Shown: positions 54,846 through 63,710, counted from the stretch's first letter. The stretch is 64,000 nucleotides of DNA from Nilaparvata lugens (GCF_014356525.2 NC_052505.1:26350549-26414548); one strand, 5' to 3'. A program made the numbers and translations. Notes: generated from the sequence alone by a model not told the origin.

Positions 54846-57800
54846 TTATTCCAAGAGATGTTGCTGGTCGGTGGTTGGAGCCGGGCGTAGTTGAGTCTCG
54901 TACACCTTGATGGTCTCGTTGTCACGGGTGATCCAGTAGACAGCTCCTTGGTTGTGGGCGACCGTATATGGTCCCTTCCATCTGGGTGCTAGGCCCGCGT
55001 GGAATTTCTGAGCCTTGTTTGAGAGTTGATGATTCCGTGTGAGCACCTGGTCGCCGATCTGGTAACGAGGCTGTGTCTCGGCTATCGGGTCTCCCTTCCT
55101 ATTGAGATAATTTTCTTGGTTCAACACGGCTTCGCGTTGGATTGCGGTTAGCGTGTGTAGACGCTGGTTAATATGGTCTTTGTGCGGTTCGAGTTGATTT
55201 TCGGGCCAGTGGCTCCATTCCCCTGGCCGTGGAAGGGTTTGGCCAAACAGGATTTGACTGGGGCTGTATCTTGTTGCCGTGTTCTGTCGATTTCGCAGGG
55301 TGAATAGCACGGATGGTAGTTGGTTCTCCCATTCTTGGTGTTGTTCTTGTAGGCGGATCCGTAGTCCCTTCTTGAGTTCCTGGTTCCTTCTCTCGGTAGG
55401 GTTGGCTCGGGGGTGATAAATTGGCGTGGTGTAGTGTAAGACTCCCCATTTGAGGCAGAGTTCGTTCCATAGTTTCCCCGTAAACTGAGTGCCATTGTCG
55501 GAGAGTAGGATTTTTGGGTATCCCCATCTGGGAAACAGGTGCGTATCCATCGTGCGGCCAATCGTGTTGGCGTCGCCGTGAGGCAGCGGGTAGGCTTCTA
55601 TCCACCTGGAGAAAGAATCAGTGATGACCAATATGAATCGATTTCTTCGCTTGGAGAGTGGGTAGGGGCCCATCAGATCGAGACATACGGTTTCCCATGG
55701 TCTAGTAGACCGTCGCGGTCGTTGCGTAGGTTCGTGATTCCGGTTGTACGCTTTTGAGCAGCTACACAGCAGGCAATTTTGTACGTACGCGGTTATCTGC
55801 GCCTTCATACGGGGCCAAGTGTAGTATGTAGCGATGTTTCGGTAGGTTTCGGCGTAGCCTGGATGTCCCATTAGATCATCGTCGTGATAGCGGAACAGTA
55901 GCCGGGTGCGAAAGTTGGGCGGTATGACTATTCGCCAACCGTCGCGTGTCTTCTTCTCCCAGAGTCGGTTGTGTAGGCGGTAACTGGTGAGGAATACTTG
56001 ATCAGTTCCCGGTTGATCCTCCAACGGTCGGGGTTCGATCTCCATCCATCGTTGCACCTGCGCGTTGATCTGGTCGTCTGTGGCCTGTGCTTTCCGAATC
56101 TCTTCTAACAGTTCAGTTTCGGTTGCGATGCTTGCTAGCGTAGCGGGTTCACTGGTGACTGGCAGGATGTCGGGAGGCATGGTTCGTTCTAGTTGTTGAC
56201 TGGTCTCCTCAACTTTTTCGTTGTCGGGTTGCCGTGACAGTGCGTCGGCGAACTGATTCTCTTTACCCGGGCAGTGTTCTAGGGTGAAGTCAAATTCTTG
56301 TAGGAGCAGGGCCCATCGAGTGAGTTTGGCGCGGCTGTCCTTTGCAGTTTGTAACCAGGTAATCACCTTATTGTCGGTACGGAGTATGAATGGCCTGCCT
56401 TCCAGGTAAGGGCGATATCGCTTTATTGCCCAGACAACCGCAAGGCACTCTTGTTCGTTACTGTGATACTGTTGTTCCGTGTGGTTCAGCTTGGCACTGG
56501 CGTATGCGATCACCTTACGGTCATTGTTGATTTCTTGGTATAGGACAGCCCCTATACCGACCTTGCTGGCGTCTGTCTGTAGGATGAAGGTCTTGGAGAA
56601 ATCTGGTCGACAGAGTGGTTGGATGTTGGCGGTCAATGCTTGTAGGCGGCGGAAAGCTGTCTCTTCTGTTGGTGACCATTTCCATCGCGTCTTCGTGCTA
56701 AGTAGCTCAGACAGAGGCGCACAAACGTCAGCGGCGTTGGGTAAAAATTCTCGTAGCCAGCCGACTACTCCGAGAAATTCTCGCAGTTTCTTTCTGGTGG
56801 TGGGTGGTTGGGCAGAAGTCACAGCTAGGATAGCCTGCGGTTTTGCTTGGTTGCCCTCGGAGGTGATTATGTGACCGAGGTATTCAAGTTGCTTGCGGCC
56901 GATCTGGCATTTTGCTGCTGAGACAGAGAGATTGTATAGATTTAACCGTTCAAACACTTTGGCTAAGTGGAGTAAGTGTTCTTCCCAGGTATCCGAGTAC
57001 ACAATGATGTCGTCGAGATAAGCGTAGCAGAACTTGTCGACGTATCCACTCAGTACCTTGTTCATCATGGATTGGAAGCAGCTGGGTGCATTTCGTAGGC
57101 CGAAAGGCATGACCTTAAATTGTAGCTTTTCGCCGTAGGGAGTGGTGAAGGCCGTGTAAGGTCGAGACTGGGGTGCGAGTGGTACCTGCCAGTATCCCAT
57201 CCGTAGGTCGAGTGAGCTGAATATTTTTGAAGTTCCCAGGCTTCGAATGACGTCCTGTAGGGTCATCTGCGGTGCCGTGGCTGGAACGGTGATGGAATTC
57301 AGCCATCGGTAATCGATGCAGAACCGTGATGTGCCGTCCTTCTTGGGGACAACGACGATTGGAGAGTTGTAAGGCGAATCACTGGCTTCTACCAGGTTGC
57401 GTTCCTTGAGGGCGGCAACTTCGGACTCGATAATTTGCAGTTTCTCCCGTGAGTATCGGTAAGGCCGCTGGCTGCGTATTTCTGAGCTGTTGAGTTGAAT
57501 TGTCATGGTGGCGGCCGTGGTGATGGAGGGTGGCATCTGCTCCATGAACAATTTTGCGTGTTGTTGCAGTAATACTGTTAACCGTCGGTGCTGGTCGCTG
57601 GGCGTGTCTTCTAGTAACTTGTCAACCAGGTGAGTGTCCATCTCTACTGAGACTGGTGGTTGCGCTATCCAGAAGATCGTATCTCGCTGCGTCTTGCCGT
57701 AGATTAGCCTGTCTTGCTCAAAGTCAAGCACTGCCTTATTCTCCCGAAACCATGGTCGTCCCAAGATGATGTCTTCGCGTAGGTCAGGTAGACCTAGGAA

Positions 57801-59027
57801 GGGAATATTTTGAATGTGCTGTTGGATCTGGAGTTCCAGATGTCCTTGTATGGCCGTTTCGCAGCTAGTGGGACGGTTGGCCAGCAGTACAGGTAGCTTC
57901 AGCGGTTGGATCCGTGTACCGTGGTCGAGGTGGGCAGCTCTCACGAAGTTGTGCGTTGCGGCTGAATCGAGTAGAGCGTGTAGTTGTTTACCCGCGAGGA
58001 TGACAGGGATCCGGGGTAGAGTCTGTCCGTCTATCTGGATCACGGCTAGGTTCGGTGCTTGGCTGGGCGGAGGGCTGGTGATGTGGTTGTTGACTACTGG
58101 GGCGGCAGTGTTGGTGACCTTGTCGGTGACTGCGGCCAGGGCAGTGTTGGTGACCTGGTGGCTGACTGCGGCTGGGGCAGTGTTGGTGACCTGGTGGCTG
58201 ACTGCGGCTGGGGCAGTGTTGGTGACCTGGTGGCTGAATGCGGCTGGGTCAGCGTTGGTGACCTGGTCGTCGACTGCGGCGAGGGCAGTGTTGGTGACTC
58301 CGTCCATGACAGCGATCCCGGTAGGTGGCGGGTGCGTGTGGGTCACAGTTGCATGTTCCTCCCCAGGCTGGTGGTCGATGACGCGCTCATCGTCGGCTGG
58401 TGATGCTGTCCTCTCGCGGGCCAGTAGAGGCGCGGCTGCTGGGTGCTGTGGAGAGTCTCTGTCAGCCGGGAAGAGCAAGGGGTCTTCGGTGACATTGGAA
58501 GGAGACTTAGCGACGCTAGCAGGGTCTACGGTGGCGTGACGGGTAGGCGATCGATCCGTTGTGAGTGAGACGGTCATGAGTGACGGCTGGGTGGTTGACG
58601 CGCAAGGGTGTGCCGGACGCGGTTGCTGTTGTGAGACGGTGACCCGGGTGACGACTGGTACTGGGTCATTCTTGATAGCCCGTGGAGGTGCGGCTGCTAG
58701 GTACCGTGGAGAGTCTCCGTCAGCCGAGAAGAGCGAGGGGTCTTCGGTGACGTTGGAAGGAGGCTTGGTGACGCTGGCAGGATCCACGGTGGCGTGACCA
58801 AGGAATGACTGGCTGGCCGGTTCGGTGACGGTTATCGCTTGTAGTTGGGGTGGTGACCTGCGAGGCTGGCGCTGCGGGTCTTGCACCTCATCGTTAGTGT
58901 AGTGGACTCCTACTTTCCGTGCTGGAGGGGTGGAGTCCGAGTCTCTCCAGTATCGCCGTTTCCCTGCCGTTTCTTCGCGAGTTCTGGGCAGTCGCGATGA
59001 AAATGCTTGGCCGGGCAGTAATGACAC
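54846..59027 (-). CDS. pol: Ty3/gypsy Pol polyprotein, intact
   Basis: 1393 codons open; translation should enter by frameshift from gag near 58958, not from an own ATG. Order: disordered Pro/Thr-rich linker with two 86-residue repeats and 12-residue 'VTNTAPAAVSHQ' repeats (to about 320); aspartic protease with LLDSAATH (about 351-358; Asp-Ser-Ala in place of the usual Thr/Ser-Gly); reverse transcriptase (about 540-720) with YLDD at about 670; RNase H (about 810-930) with 'FILQTDASKVGIGAVL'; integrase with an H-H-C-C zinc site (about 1048-1088) and a D-D-E core at 'CLDLMG', 'LLSDNGTQF' and 'NPTERRNQELK'. All key catalytic residues except the protease Gly position look normal. No env follows. 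Confidence 0.96.
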   Translation of the reverse strand: MSLLPGQAFSSRLPRTREETAGKRRYWRDSDSTPPARKVGVHYTNDEVQDPQRQPRRSPPQLQAITVTEPASQSFLGHATVDPASVTKPPSNVTEDPSLFSADGDSPRYLAAAPPRAIKNDPVPVVTRVTVSQQQPRPAHPCASTTQPSLMTVSLTTDRSPTRHATVDPASVAKSPSNVTEDPLLFPADRDSPQHPAAAPLLARERTASPADDERVIDHQPGEEHATVTHTHPPPTGIAVMDGVTNTALAAVDDQVTNADPAAFSHQVTNTAPAAVSHQVTNTAPAAVSHQVTNTALAAVTDKVTNTAAPVVNNHITSPPPSQAPNLAVIQIDGQTLPRIPVILAGKQLHALLDSAATHNFVRAAHLDHGTRIQPLKLPVLLANRPTSCETAIQGHLELQIQQHIQNIPFLGLPDLREDIILGRPWFRENKAVLDFEQDRLIYGKTQRDTIFWIAQPPVSVEMDTHLVDKLLEDTPSDQHRRLTVLLQQHAKLFMEQMPPSITTAATMTIQLNSSEIRSQRPYRYSREKLQIIESEVAALKERNLVEASDSPYNSPIVVVPKKDGTSRFCIDYRWLNSITVPATAPQMTLQDVIRSLGTSKIFSSLDLRMGYWQVPLAPQSRPYTAFTTPYGEKLQFKVMPFGLRNAPSCFQSMMNKVLSGYVDKFCYAYLDDIIVYSDTWEEHLLHLAKVFERLNLYNLSVSAAKCQIGRKQLEYLGHIITSEGNQAKPQAILAVTSAQPPTTRKKLREFLGVVGWLREFLPNAADVCAPLSELLSTKTRWKWSPTEETAFRRLQALTANIQPLCRPDFSKTFILQTDASKVGIGAVLYQEINNDRKVIAYASAKLNHTEQQYHSNEQECLAVVWAIKRYRPYLEGRPFILRTDNKVITWLQTAKDSRAKLTRWALLLQEFDFTLEHCPGKENQFADALSRQPDNEKVEETSQQLERTMPPDILPVTSEPATLASIATETELLEEIRKAQATDDQINAQVQRWMEIEPRPLEDQPGTDQVFLTSYRLHNRLWEKKTRDGWRIVIPPNFRTRLLFRYHDDDLMGHPGYAETYRNIATYYTWPRMKAQITAYVQNCLLCSCSKAYNRNHEPTQRPRRSTRPWETVCLDLMGPYPLSKRRNRFILVITDSFSRWIEAYPLPHGDANTIGRTMDTHLFPRWGYPKILLSDNGTQFTGKLWNELCLKWGVLHYTTPIYHPRANPTERRNQELKKGLRIRLQEQHQEWENQLPSVLFTLRNRQNTATRYSPSQILFGQTLPRPGEWSHWPENQLEPHKDHINQRLHTLTAIQREAVLNQENYLNRKGDPIAETQPRYQIGDQVLTRNHQLSNKAQKFHAGLAPRWKGPYTVAHNQGAVYWITRDNETIKVYETQLRPAPTTDQQHLLE
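58050..58300. repeat. 36-bp minisatellite inside pol linker, diverged copies
   Basis: Units of 36 bp ('GGCAGTGTTGGTGACCTGGT' + 16) encode 12-residue repeats. Six units here differ from each other at several positions. The deleted second copy at 61030-61290 has a homogenised set. Confidence 0.88.
58904..58964 (-). promoter_or_regulatory. -1 frameshift site: GGGAAAC heptamer plus predicted H-type pseudoknot
   Basis: In the gag frame the bases read CAG GGA AAC, so G GGA AAC (58964-58958) fits the X XXY YYZ rule. A -1 shift here enters exactly the pol frame. After a 7-nt spacer, CTGGAG (58950-58945) can pair with CTCCAG (58927-58922). The loop's GGACTCC (58938-58932) can pair with GGAGTCC (58910-58904) beyond it. 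Interleaved stems make an H-type pseudoknot of 6 and 7 bp. The gag stop lies next to it. Confidence 0.82.
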
Positions 59028-59959
59028 TGAGGAAGCTGGTTGTAGTTGAACCTCGGCGGCGGCTCTCGATGGGGTGGCCCTGCGGGTGCCGTAGGTTGAG
59101 GCGGCTTATATTTTGGTCGACTGTTGAGGTCGGTTTCCAGGTCGTTGGCGATCATGATCAGCTCTTCATAGTTCGTGGGACGAGCAGCTCGAACTAGGGT
59201 GCGAAGCTCGGAACTCAGCTGACCGATGAGCAGGGCGATCACCTCGTCTTCAGCCAGGTTGGTTCCTAAGCGCTGCTGTAGTTGGAGCTTCTGACGGATG
59301 AATCGCTCCACTGGCTGGTTCGGTTTGTGGGTGGTGCCATAAAATTCCGTGTGAGCGGCTGCGATTTTATGGGCTCCCGAGAAACGGGCCTGAAGTCGGT
59401 CACGGAACTGTTCCCAGGTGGTGACGAATTCTCCGTAGTCTCTCCACCAGGCGGCGGCGTCGTCTTGTAGTTGCGCTTTTAGAAGCATGACCCAGGTATA
59501 GCTGGGAATGTGGTGACCCTGTAGCAGCTCGGTGCACTGTCGCATGAAGGTGATGGGGTCTTCATGGAGCTTGCCGCGGAAGAACGGTAGCAGGGTCGCT
59601 ATGCTGGTCAGCTGGCTGAGGTTGCCGGTGTAGCTGACGGCTGGAGCCGGTAAGTTGGCCATGTTGCTGGTTGCGGTAGTGGCGTGACTAGAGGTTGACG
59701 GTGGAGCAGGCAGGTTGACGGTCAGCGCGCTGGGTTGCAGGGTGGTTGGTCGAGCGGGCTCGCTGGTGAAGGCGGGTGGCTGCGTTGCCCCGGTTTCGCT
59801 GGTGGAAGCGGGCGGCTGCGTCGTGCTGCTGTCGGTTTGACCGGTGGTCTGTGCAGGCCAGCCGGCGAATGTAGACTCGGTGTGCTGGCTGGTTGACTGC
59901 ATCGAATCTTCGGTGGTCGTATCTCCACTGTCTCCGGCTCCGGTTCTAGTCGCTACCAT
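58910..59959 (-). CDS. gag: Ty3/gypsy Gag
   Basis: 349 codons from ATG. Thr/Ser/Pro-rich N-terminal 130 residues, then a Retrotrans_gag-type capsid region ('DPITFMRQCTELL', 'AAAWWRDYGEFVTTWEQFRD', 'FIRQKLQLQQRLG'). Near the end is one zinc knuckle CHYCPAKHFHRDC, C-x2-C-x3-H-x4-C, one residue shorter than the classical C-x2-C-x4-H-x4-C. The end overlaps pol by 118 bp in a different frame. Confidence 0.94.
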   Translation of the reverse strand: MVATRTGAGDSGDTTTEDSMQSTSQHTESTFAGWPAQTTGQTDSSTTQPPASTSETGATQPPAFTSEPARPTTLQPSALTVNLPAPPSTSSHATTATSNMANLPAPAVSYTGNLSQLTSIATLLPFFRGKLHEDPITFMRQCTELLQGHHIPSYTWVMLLKAQLQDDAAAWWRDYGEFVTTWEQFRDRLQARFSGAHKIAAAHTEFYGTTHKPNQPVERFIRQKLQLQQRLGTNLAEDEVIALLIGQLSSELRTLVRAARPTNYEELIMIANDLETDLNSRPKYKPPQPTAPAGPPHREPPPRFNYNQLPQCHYCPAKHFHRDCPELAKKRQGNGDTGETRTPPLQHGK

Positions 59960-60203
59960 GTTCAGGTGTTATGGGCGCCACTGGGAAATTGCCTGTTCCC
60001 AGACAGGTATTCTGAATTGAAAGATTCAGAGACACATTTTGTTGAAAGAAAATAAGTTTGAATTTTTTGTGTGAAAAATTCAAGACATACATTTAGATGA
60101 AAAATTTAAGACATACATTTAGTTGAAAATTTAGGTTGACATTTTGTTTGAAAAAAAAGTTTTGACAGTGGTAACGGGTTACTGTATCTCCATACAGTGA
60201 GTG
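59960..60203 (-). other. Untranslated leader of the intact element
   Basis: About 240 bp between primer-binding site and gag ATG. Carries short A/T-rich direct repeats ('AAGACATACATTTAG' twice). An identical leader is at 62385-62628. Confidence 0.8.
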
Positions 60204-60224
60204 GCCCCACGTTGGCAGGCGCCA
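60204..60224 (-). other. tRNA-Lys-type primer-binding site with 3-nt insertion
   Basis: In element sense TGGCGCC + TGC + CAACGTGGGGC starts 5 nt after the LTR end. Without the TGC this is the 18-nt complement of the 3' end of tRNA-Lys (CUU), used by several retroelements. The insertion occurs in both copies (also 62629-62649). Confidence 0.7.
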
Positions 60225-60229
60225 ATAAT

Positions 60230-60997
60230 TGATATGGCGGAAGGTGTGGCTCGTTCATCAATTGGGCTAGTCAGTCGGGTCGAGCGAGGGGTTTGTTACC
60301 ACTGTCTGAAAAAATGGCTTTTGGTGGCCCTGAAAAGGGCCAAGTTTGTTGCTGGTGGCCCTGAAAAGGGACCAAGATTGTTGCTGGTGGCCCTAAAAGG
60401 GACCAAGGCAGGCTAGATGTTTAGTAGTCGTCGACTGGCGCGATACCACGCCGCGCGAGGGTCCCGGGCAGGTCCGTCTGGTGCGAGAGCAGGCCGGCAG
60501 GGGCTCAAGTCAATGGTTCGCAGTCTCCACTCTGGTTTACCCGGGCTACGGAGAGGGCTGACCGGGTGATCTACTAGCCAGAGGTCGTGCCGAATCTCCG
60601 CCGGGAGGACCTCCTCGACCACTTCCTCGTTTAGAAGGGGCCTTCGGTCAAACCCCGGGCAGGCAGGGTCGTAGGCTTCCGCTGCACACACTCCGATGTC
60701 GGTTCGGCACCCAACCCGCGCATCCAGAACCGCGCGCCAGTTGTTAGGCTGGGGCGCTAAGTCTTGGGGCGCAGCTGGCGCGGCGGTGTACAGCCTCAGC
60801 CTCTCCTCCACCTGGCGAAGCCGACGTAGGGCCCTCCTCTTCTGGATTCGGCGGCCGGCTCGGTTCCTCCTAGGCATCGGCTGGGTAGTAGACAAGGAAG
60901 ACACCTCAGGTTGCGGTTAGTCTCGCCGTGGTTCCCTCATTGGCCTGCTCGCTGCTCTGCTCCTGGTCTCGGTAGTGGTCTCGGCTGGTAGTGGTCT
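60230..60997 (-). repeat. Middle LTR, truncated (768 of 1056 bp), promoterless
   Basis: Matches 53588-54356 nearly base for base, then breaks within 'GTAGTGGTCT' and continues into pol-linker sequence (matching 58050). The lost part is the first about 290 bp of the LTR, including the CCAAT boxes and the TATA-like element. Confidence 0.93.
60413..60877 (-). CDS. LTR-encoded basic ORF, copy 2
   Basis: Identical in translation to the copies at 53772-54236 and 62839-63303. In this truncated LTR the sequence upstream of the ORF is replaced by the deleted internal region, so it could only be expressed from a transcript starting in the right LTR. Confidence 0.45.
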   Translation of the reverse strand: MPRRNRAGRRIQKRRALRRLRQVEERLRLYTAAPAAPQDLAPQPNNWRAVLDARVGCRTDIGVCAAEAYDPACPGFDRRPLLNEEVVEEVLPAEIRHDLWLVDHPVSPLRSPGKPEWRLRTIDLSPCRPALAPDGPARDPRAAWYRASRRLLNI

Positions 60998-61029
60998 GGT
61001 GCTTGGCTGGGCGGAGGGCTGGTGATGTG

Positions 61030-61290
61030 GTTGTTGACTACTGGGGCGGCAGTGTTGGTGACCTGGTGGCTGACTGCGGCTGGGGCAGTGTTGGTGACCT
61101 GGTGGCTGACTGCGGCTGGGGCAGTGTTGGTGACCTGGTGGCTGACTGCGGCTGGGGCAGTGTTGGTGACCTGGTGGCTGACTGCGGCTGGGGCAGTGTT
61201 GGTGACCTGGTGGCTGACTGCGGCTGGGGCAGTGTTGGTGACCTGGTGGCTGACTGCGGCTGGGGCAGTGTTGGTGACTCCGTCCATGAC
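61030..61290. repeat. 36-bp minisatellite, homogenised copies
   Basis: Six consecutive units encode exactly the same 12 residues (VTNTAPAAVSHQ) with no base changes between most of them, then a variant. In the intact copy the units are diverged. Confidence 0.93.
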
Positions 61291-61399
61291 AGCTATCCCG
61301 GTAGGTGGCGGGTGCGTGTGGGTCACAGTTGCATGTTCCTCCCCAGGCTGGTGGTCGATGACGCGCTCATCGTCAGCTGGTGATGCTGTCCTCTCGCGG

Positions 61400-62022
61400 G
61401 CCAGTAGAGGCGCGGCTGCTGGGTGCTGTGGAGAGTCTCTGTCAGCCGGGAAGAGCAAGGGGTCTTCGGTGACATTGGAAGGAGACTTAGCGACGCTAGC
61501 AGGGTCTACGGTGGCGTGACGGGTAGGCGATCGATCCGTTGTGAGTGAGACGGTCATGAGTGACGGCTGGGTGGTTGACGCGCAAGGGTGTGCCGGACGC
61601 GGTTGCTGTTGTGAGACGGTGACCCGGGTGACGACTGGTACTGGGTCATTCTTGATAGCCCGTGGAGGTGCGGCTGCTAGGTACCGTGGAGAGTCTCCGT
61701 CAGCCGAGAAGAGCGAGGGGTCTTCGGTGACATTGGAAGGAGACTTAGCGACGCTAGCAGGGTCTACGGTGGCGTGACGGGTAGGCGATCGATCCGTTGT
61801 GAGTGAGACGGTCATGAGTGACGGCTGGGTGGTTGACGCGCAAGGGTGTGCCGGACGCGGTTGCTGTTGTGAGACGGTGACCCGGGTGACGACTGGTACT
61901 GGGTCATTCTTGATAGCCCGTGGAGGTGCGGCTGCTAGGTACCGTGGAGAGTCTCCGTCAGCCGAGAAGAGCGAGGGGTCTTCGGTGACATTGGAAGGAG
62001 ACTTAGCGACGCTAGCAGGGTC
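61400..62022. repeat. 258-bp tandem units of the pol linker, three copies
   Basis: 'TTGGAAGGAGACTTAGCGAC' and the whole neighbourhood return at a 258-bp period (about 61482, 61740, 61998). The intact element has two diverged units. 258 is a multiple of three, so the frame is kept. Confidence 0.88.
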
Positions 62023-62628
62023 GCTATGCTGGTCAGCTGGCTGAGGTTGCCGGTGTAGCTGACGGCTGGAGCCGGTAAGTTGGCCATGTTGCTGGTTGCG
62101 GTAGTGGCGTGACTAGAGGTTGACGGTGGAGCAGGCAGGTTGACGGTCAGCGCGCTGGGTTGCAGGGTGGTTGGTCGAGCGGGCTCGCTGGTGAAGGCGG
62201 GTGGCTGCGTTGCCCCGGTTTCGCTGGTGGAAGCGGGCGGCTGCGTCGTGCTGCTGTCGGTTTGACCGGTGGTCTGTGCAGGCCAGCCGGCGAATGTAGA
62301 CTCGGTGTGCTGGCTGGTTGACTGCATCGAATCTTCGGTGGTCGTATCTCCACTGTCTCCGGCTCCGGTTCTAGTCGCTACCATGTTCAGGTGTTATGGG
62401 CGCCACTGGGAAATTGCCTGTTCCCAGACAGGTATTCTGAATTGAAAGATTCAGAGACACATTTTGTTGAAAGAAAATAAGTTTGAATTTTTTGTGTGAA
62501 AAATTCAAGACATACATTTAGATGAAAAATTTAAGACATACATTTAGTTGAAAATTTAGGTTGACATTTTGTTTGAAAAAAAAGTTTTGACAGTGGTAAC
62601 GGGTTACTGTATCTCCATACAGTGAGTG

Positions 62629-62649
62629 GCCCCACGTTGGCAGGCGCCA
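62629..62649 (-). other. Primer-binding site of the outer 5' element
   Basis: Same sequence and same 5-nt distance from the LTR end (62655) as at 60204-60224. Confidence 0.7.
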
Positions 62650-62654
62650 ATAAT

Positions 62655-63710
62655 TGATATGGCGGAAGGTGTGGCTCGTTCATCAATTGGGCTAGTCAGT
62701 CGGGTCGAGCGAGGGGTTTGTTACCACTGTCTGAAAAAATGGCTTTTGGTGGCCCTGAAAAGGGACCAAGATTGTTGCTGGTGGCCCTGAAAAGGGACCA
62801 AGATTGTTGCTGGTGGCCCTAAAAGGGACCAAGGCAGGCTAGATGTTTAGTAGTCGTCGACTGGCGCGATACCACGCCGCGCGAGGGTCCCGGGCAGGTC
62901 CGTCTGGTGCGAGAGCAGGCCGGCAGGGGCTCAAGTCAATGGTTCGCAGTCTCCACTCTGGTTTACCCGGGCTACGGAGAGGGCTGACCGGGTGATCTAC
63001 TAGCCAGAGGTCGTGCCGAATCTCCGCCGGGAGGACCTCCTCGACCACTTCCTCGTTTAGAAGGGGCCTTCGGTCAAACCCCGGGCAGGCAGGGTCGTAG
63101 GCTTCCGCTGCACACACTCCGATGTCGGTTCGGCACCCAACCCGCGCATCCAGAACCGCGCGCCAGTTGTTAGGCTGGGGCGCTAAGTCTTGGGGCGCAG
63201 CTGGCGCGGCGGTGTACAGCCTCAGCCTCTCCTCCACCTGGCGAAGCCGACGTAGGGCCCTCCTCTTCTGGATTCGGCGGCCGGCTCGGTTCCTCCTAGG
63301 CATCGGCTGGGTAGTAGACAAGGAAGACACCTCAGGTTGCGGTTAGTCTCGCCGTGGTTCCCTCATTGGCCTGCTCGCTGCTCTGCTCCTGGTCTCGGTA
63401 GTGGTCTCGGCTGGTAGTGGTCTCTGGTAGTGGTCTCGGCTGGTGGTCTCTTCTGGCTCTTCAGTGGAAGGCTGCTAGTGAGCAAGTGCTATCGAGGGTA
63501 GCTGAGTAGCCCCCTTTTATTCACAGTCCCCGAGTTCACCTGCGCTGCTATTGGCCGGCGGTGCTCGGCCAATAGAAACGCAGGAACGGGTGGCGGCGAC
63601 TGAGGCGCACCCTGGTGGCGGGTGGGTCAACCACTCATTTGGTTGATGCGTGGCGTGGGGAGCAGAGCAGAGCGGCAGGCTGAAAGGTAGCGAACGCGAG
63701 GGAGGTATCA
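62655..63710 (-). repeat. Outer 5' LTR, full length (1056 bp)
   Basis: Complete from TGATACC (63710) to ATATCA (62655), with CCAAT boxes and the TATA-like AATAAAAG. It is the only complete LTR upstream of any gag start in the complex. It differs from the left LTR by a handful of bases, mostly in the 33-bp repeats. Confidence 0.95.
62839..63303 (-). CDS. LTR-encoded basic ORF, copy 3
   Basis: Same 154 codons as the other copies. This is the copy that would sit in the 5' leader of a transcript started from the outer promoter, before either gag. Confidence 0.5.
   Translation of the reverse strand: MPRRNRAGRRIQKRRALRRLRQVEERLRLYTAAPAAPQDLAPQPNNWRAVLDARVGCRTDIGVCAAEAYDPACPGFDRRPLLNEEVVEEVLPAEIRHDLWLVDHPVSPLRSPGKPEWRLRTIDLSPCRPALAPDGPARDPRAAWYRASRRLLNI

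Larger units (their letters stand above)
60998..62384 (-). pseudogene. Deleted gag-pol remnant
   Basis: Starts at a true gag ATG (62384) and keeps about 120 codons. It then jumps at TAGCAGGGTC (62013-62022) from gag (59588-59597) to the pol linker (58517-58526), removing 1.06 kb and changing frame; the 10-bp motif is present in both parents. Three 258-bp units and six identical 36-bp units plus one variant follow. It ends at the junction with the truncated LTR. Capsid, zinc knuckle, protease, RT and integrase are absent. Confidence 0.92.
53588..63710 (-). mobile_element. Ty3/gypsy retrotransposon complex (LTR-gag-pol-dLTR-dgag-pol-LTR)
   Basis: Read on the minus strand: full LTR (63710-62655), a deleted internal region (62654-60998), a truncated LTR (60997-60230), an intact internal region with gag and pol (60229-54644), and a full LTR (54643-53588). 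The LTRs differ at only a few bases, so the complex is young. Bases flanking the outer LTRs (AAAA on the left, GACC on the right) do not match, so there is no visible target-site duplication. Two elements sharing a middle LTR, followed by deletion, is the simplest history. No envelope-like ORF is seen. Confidence 0.93.

Noticed and set aside
57814..58797. Long plus-strand ORFs (241, 114, 78 codons) and their copies at 60991-62044
   Set aside because: Antisense to the Pro/Thr-rich linker repeats of pol; open only because the unit length is a multiple of three.
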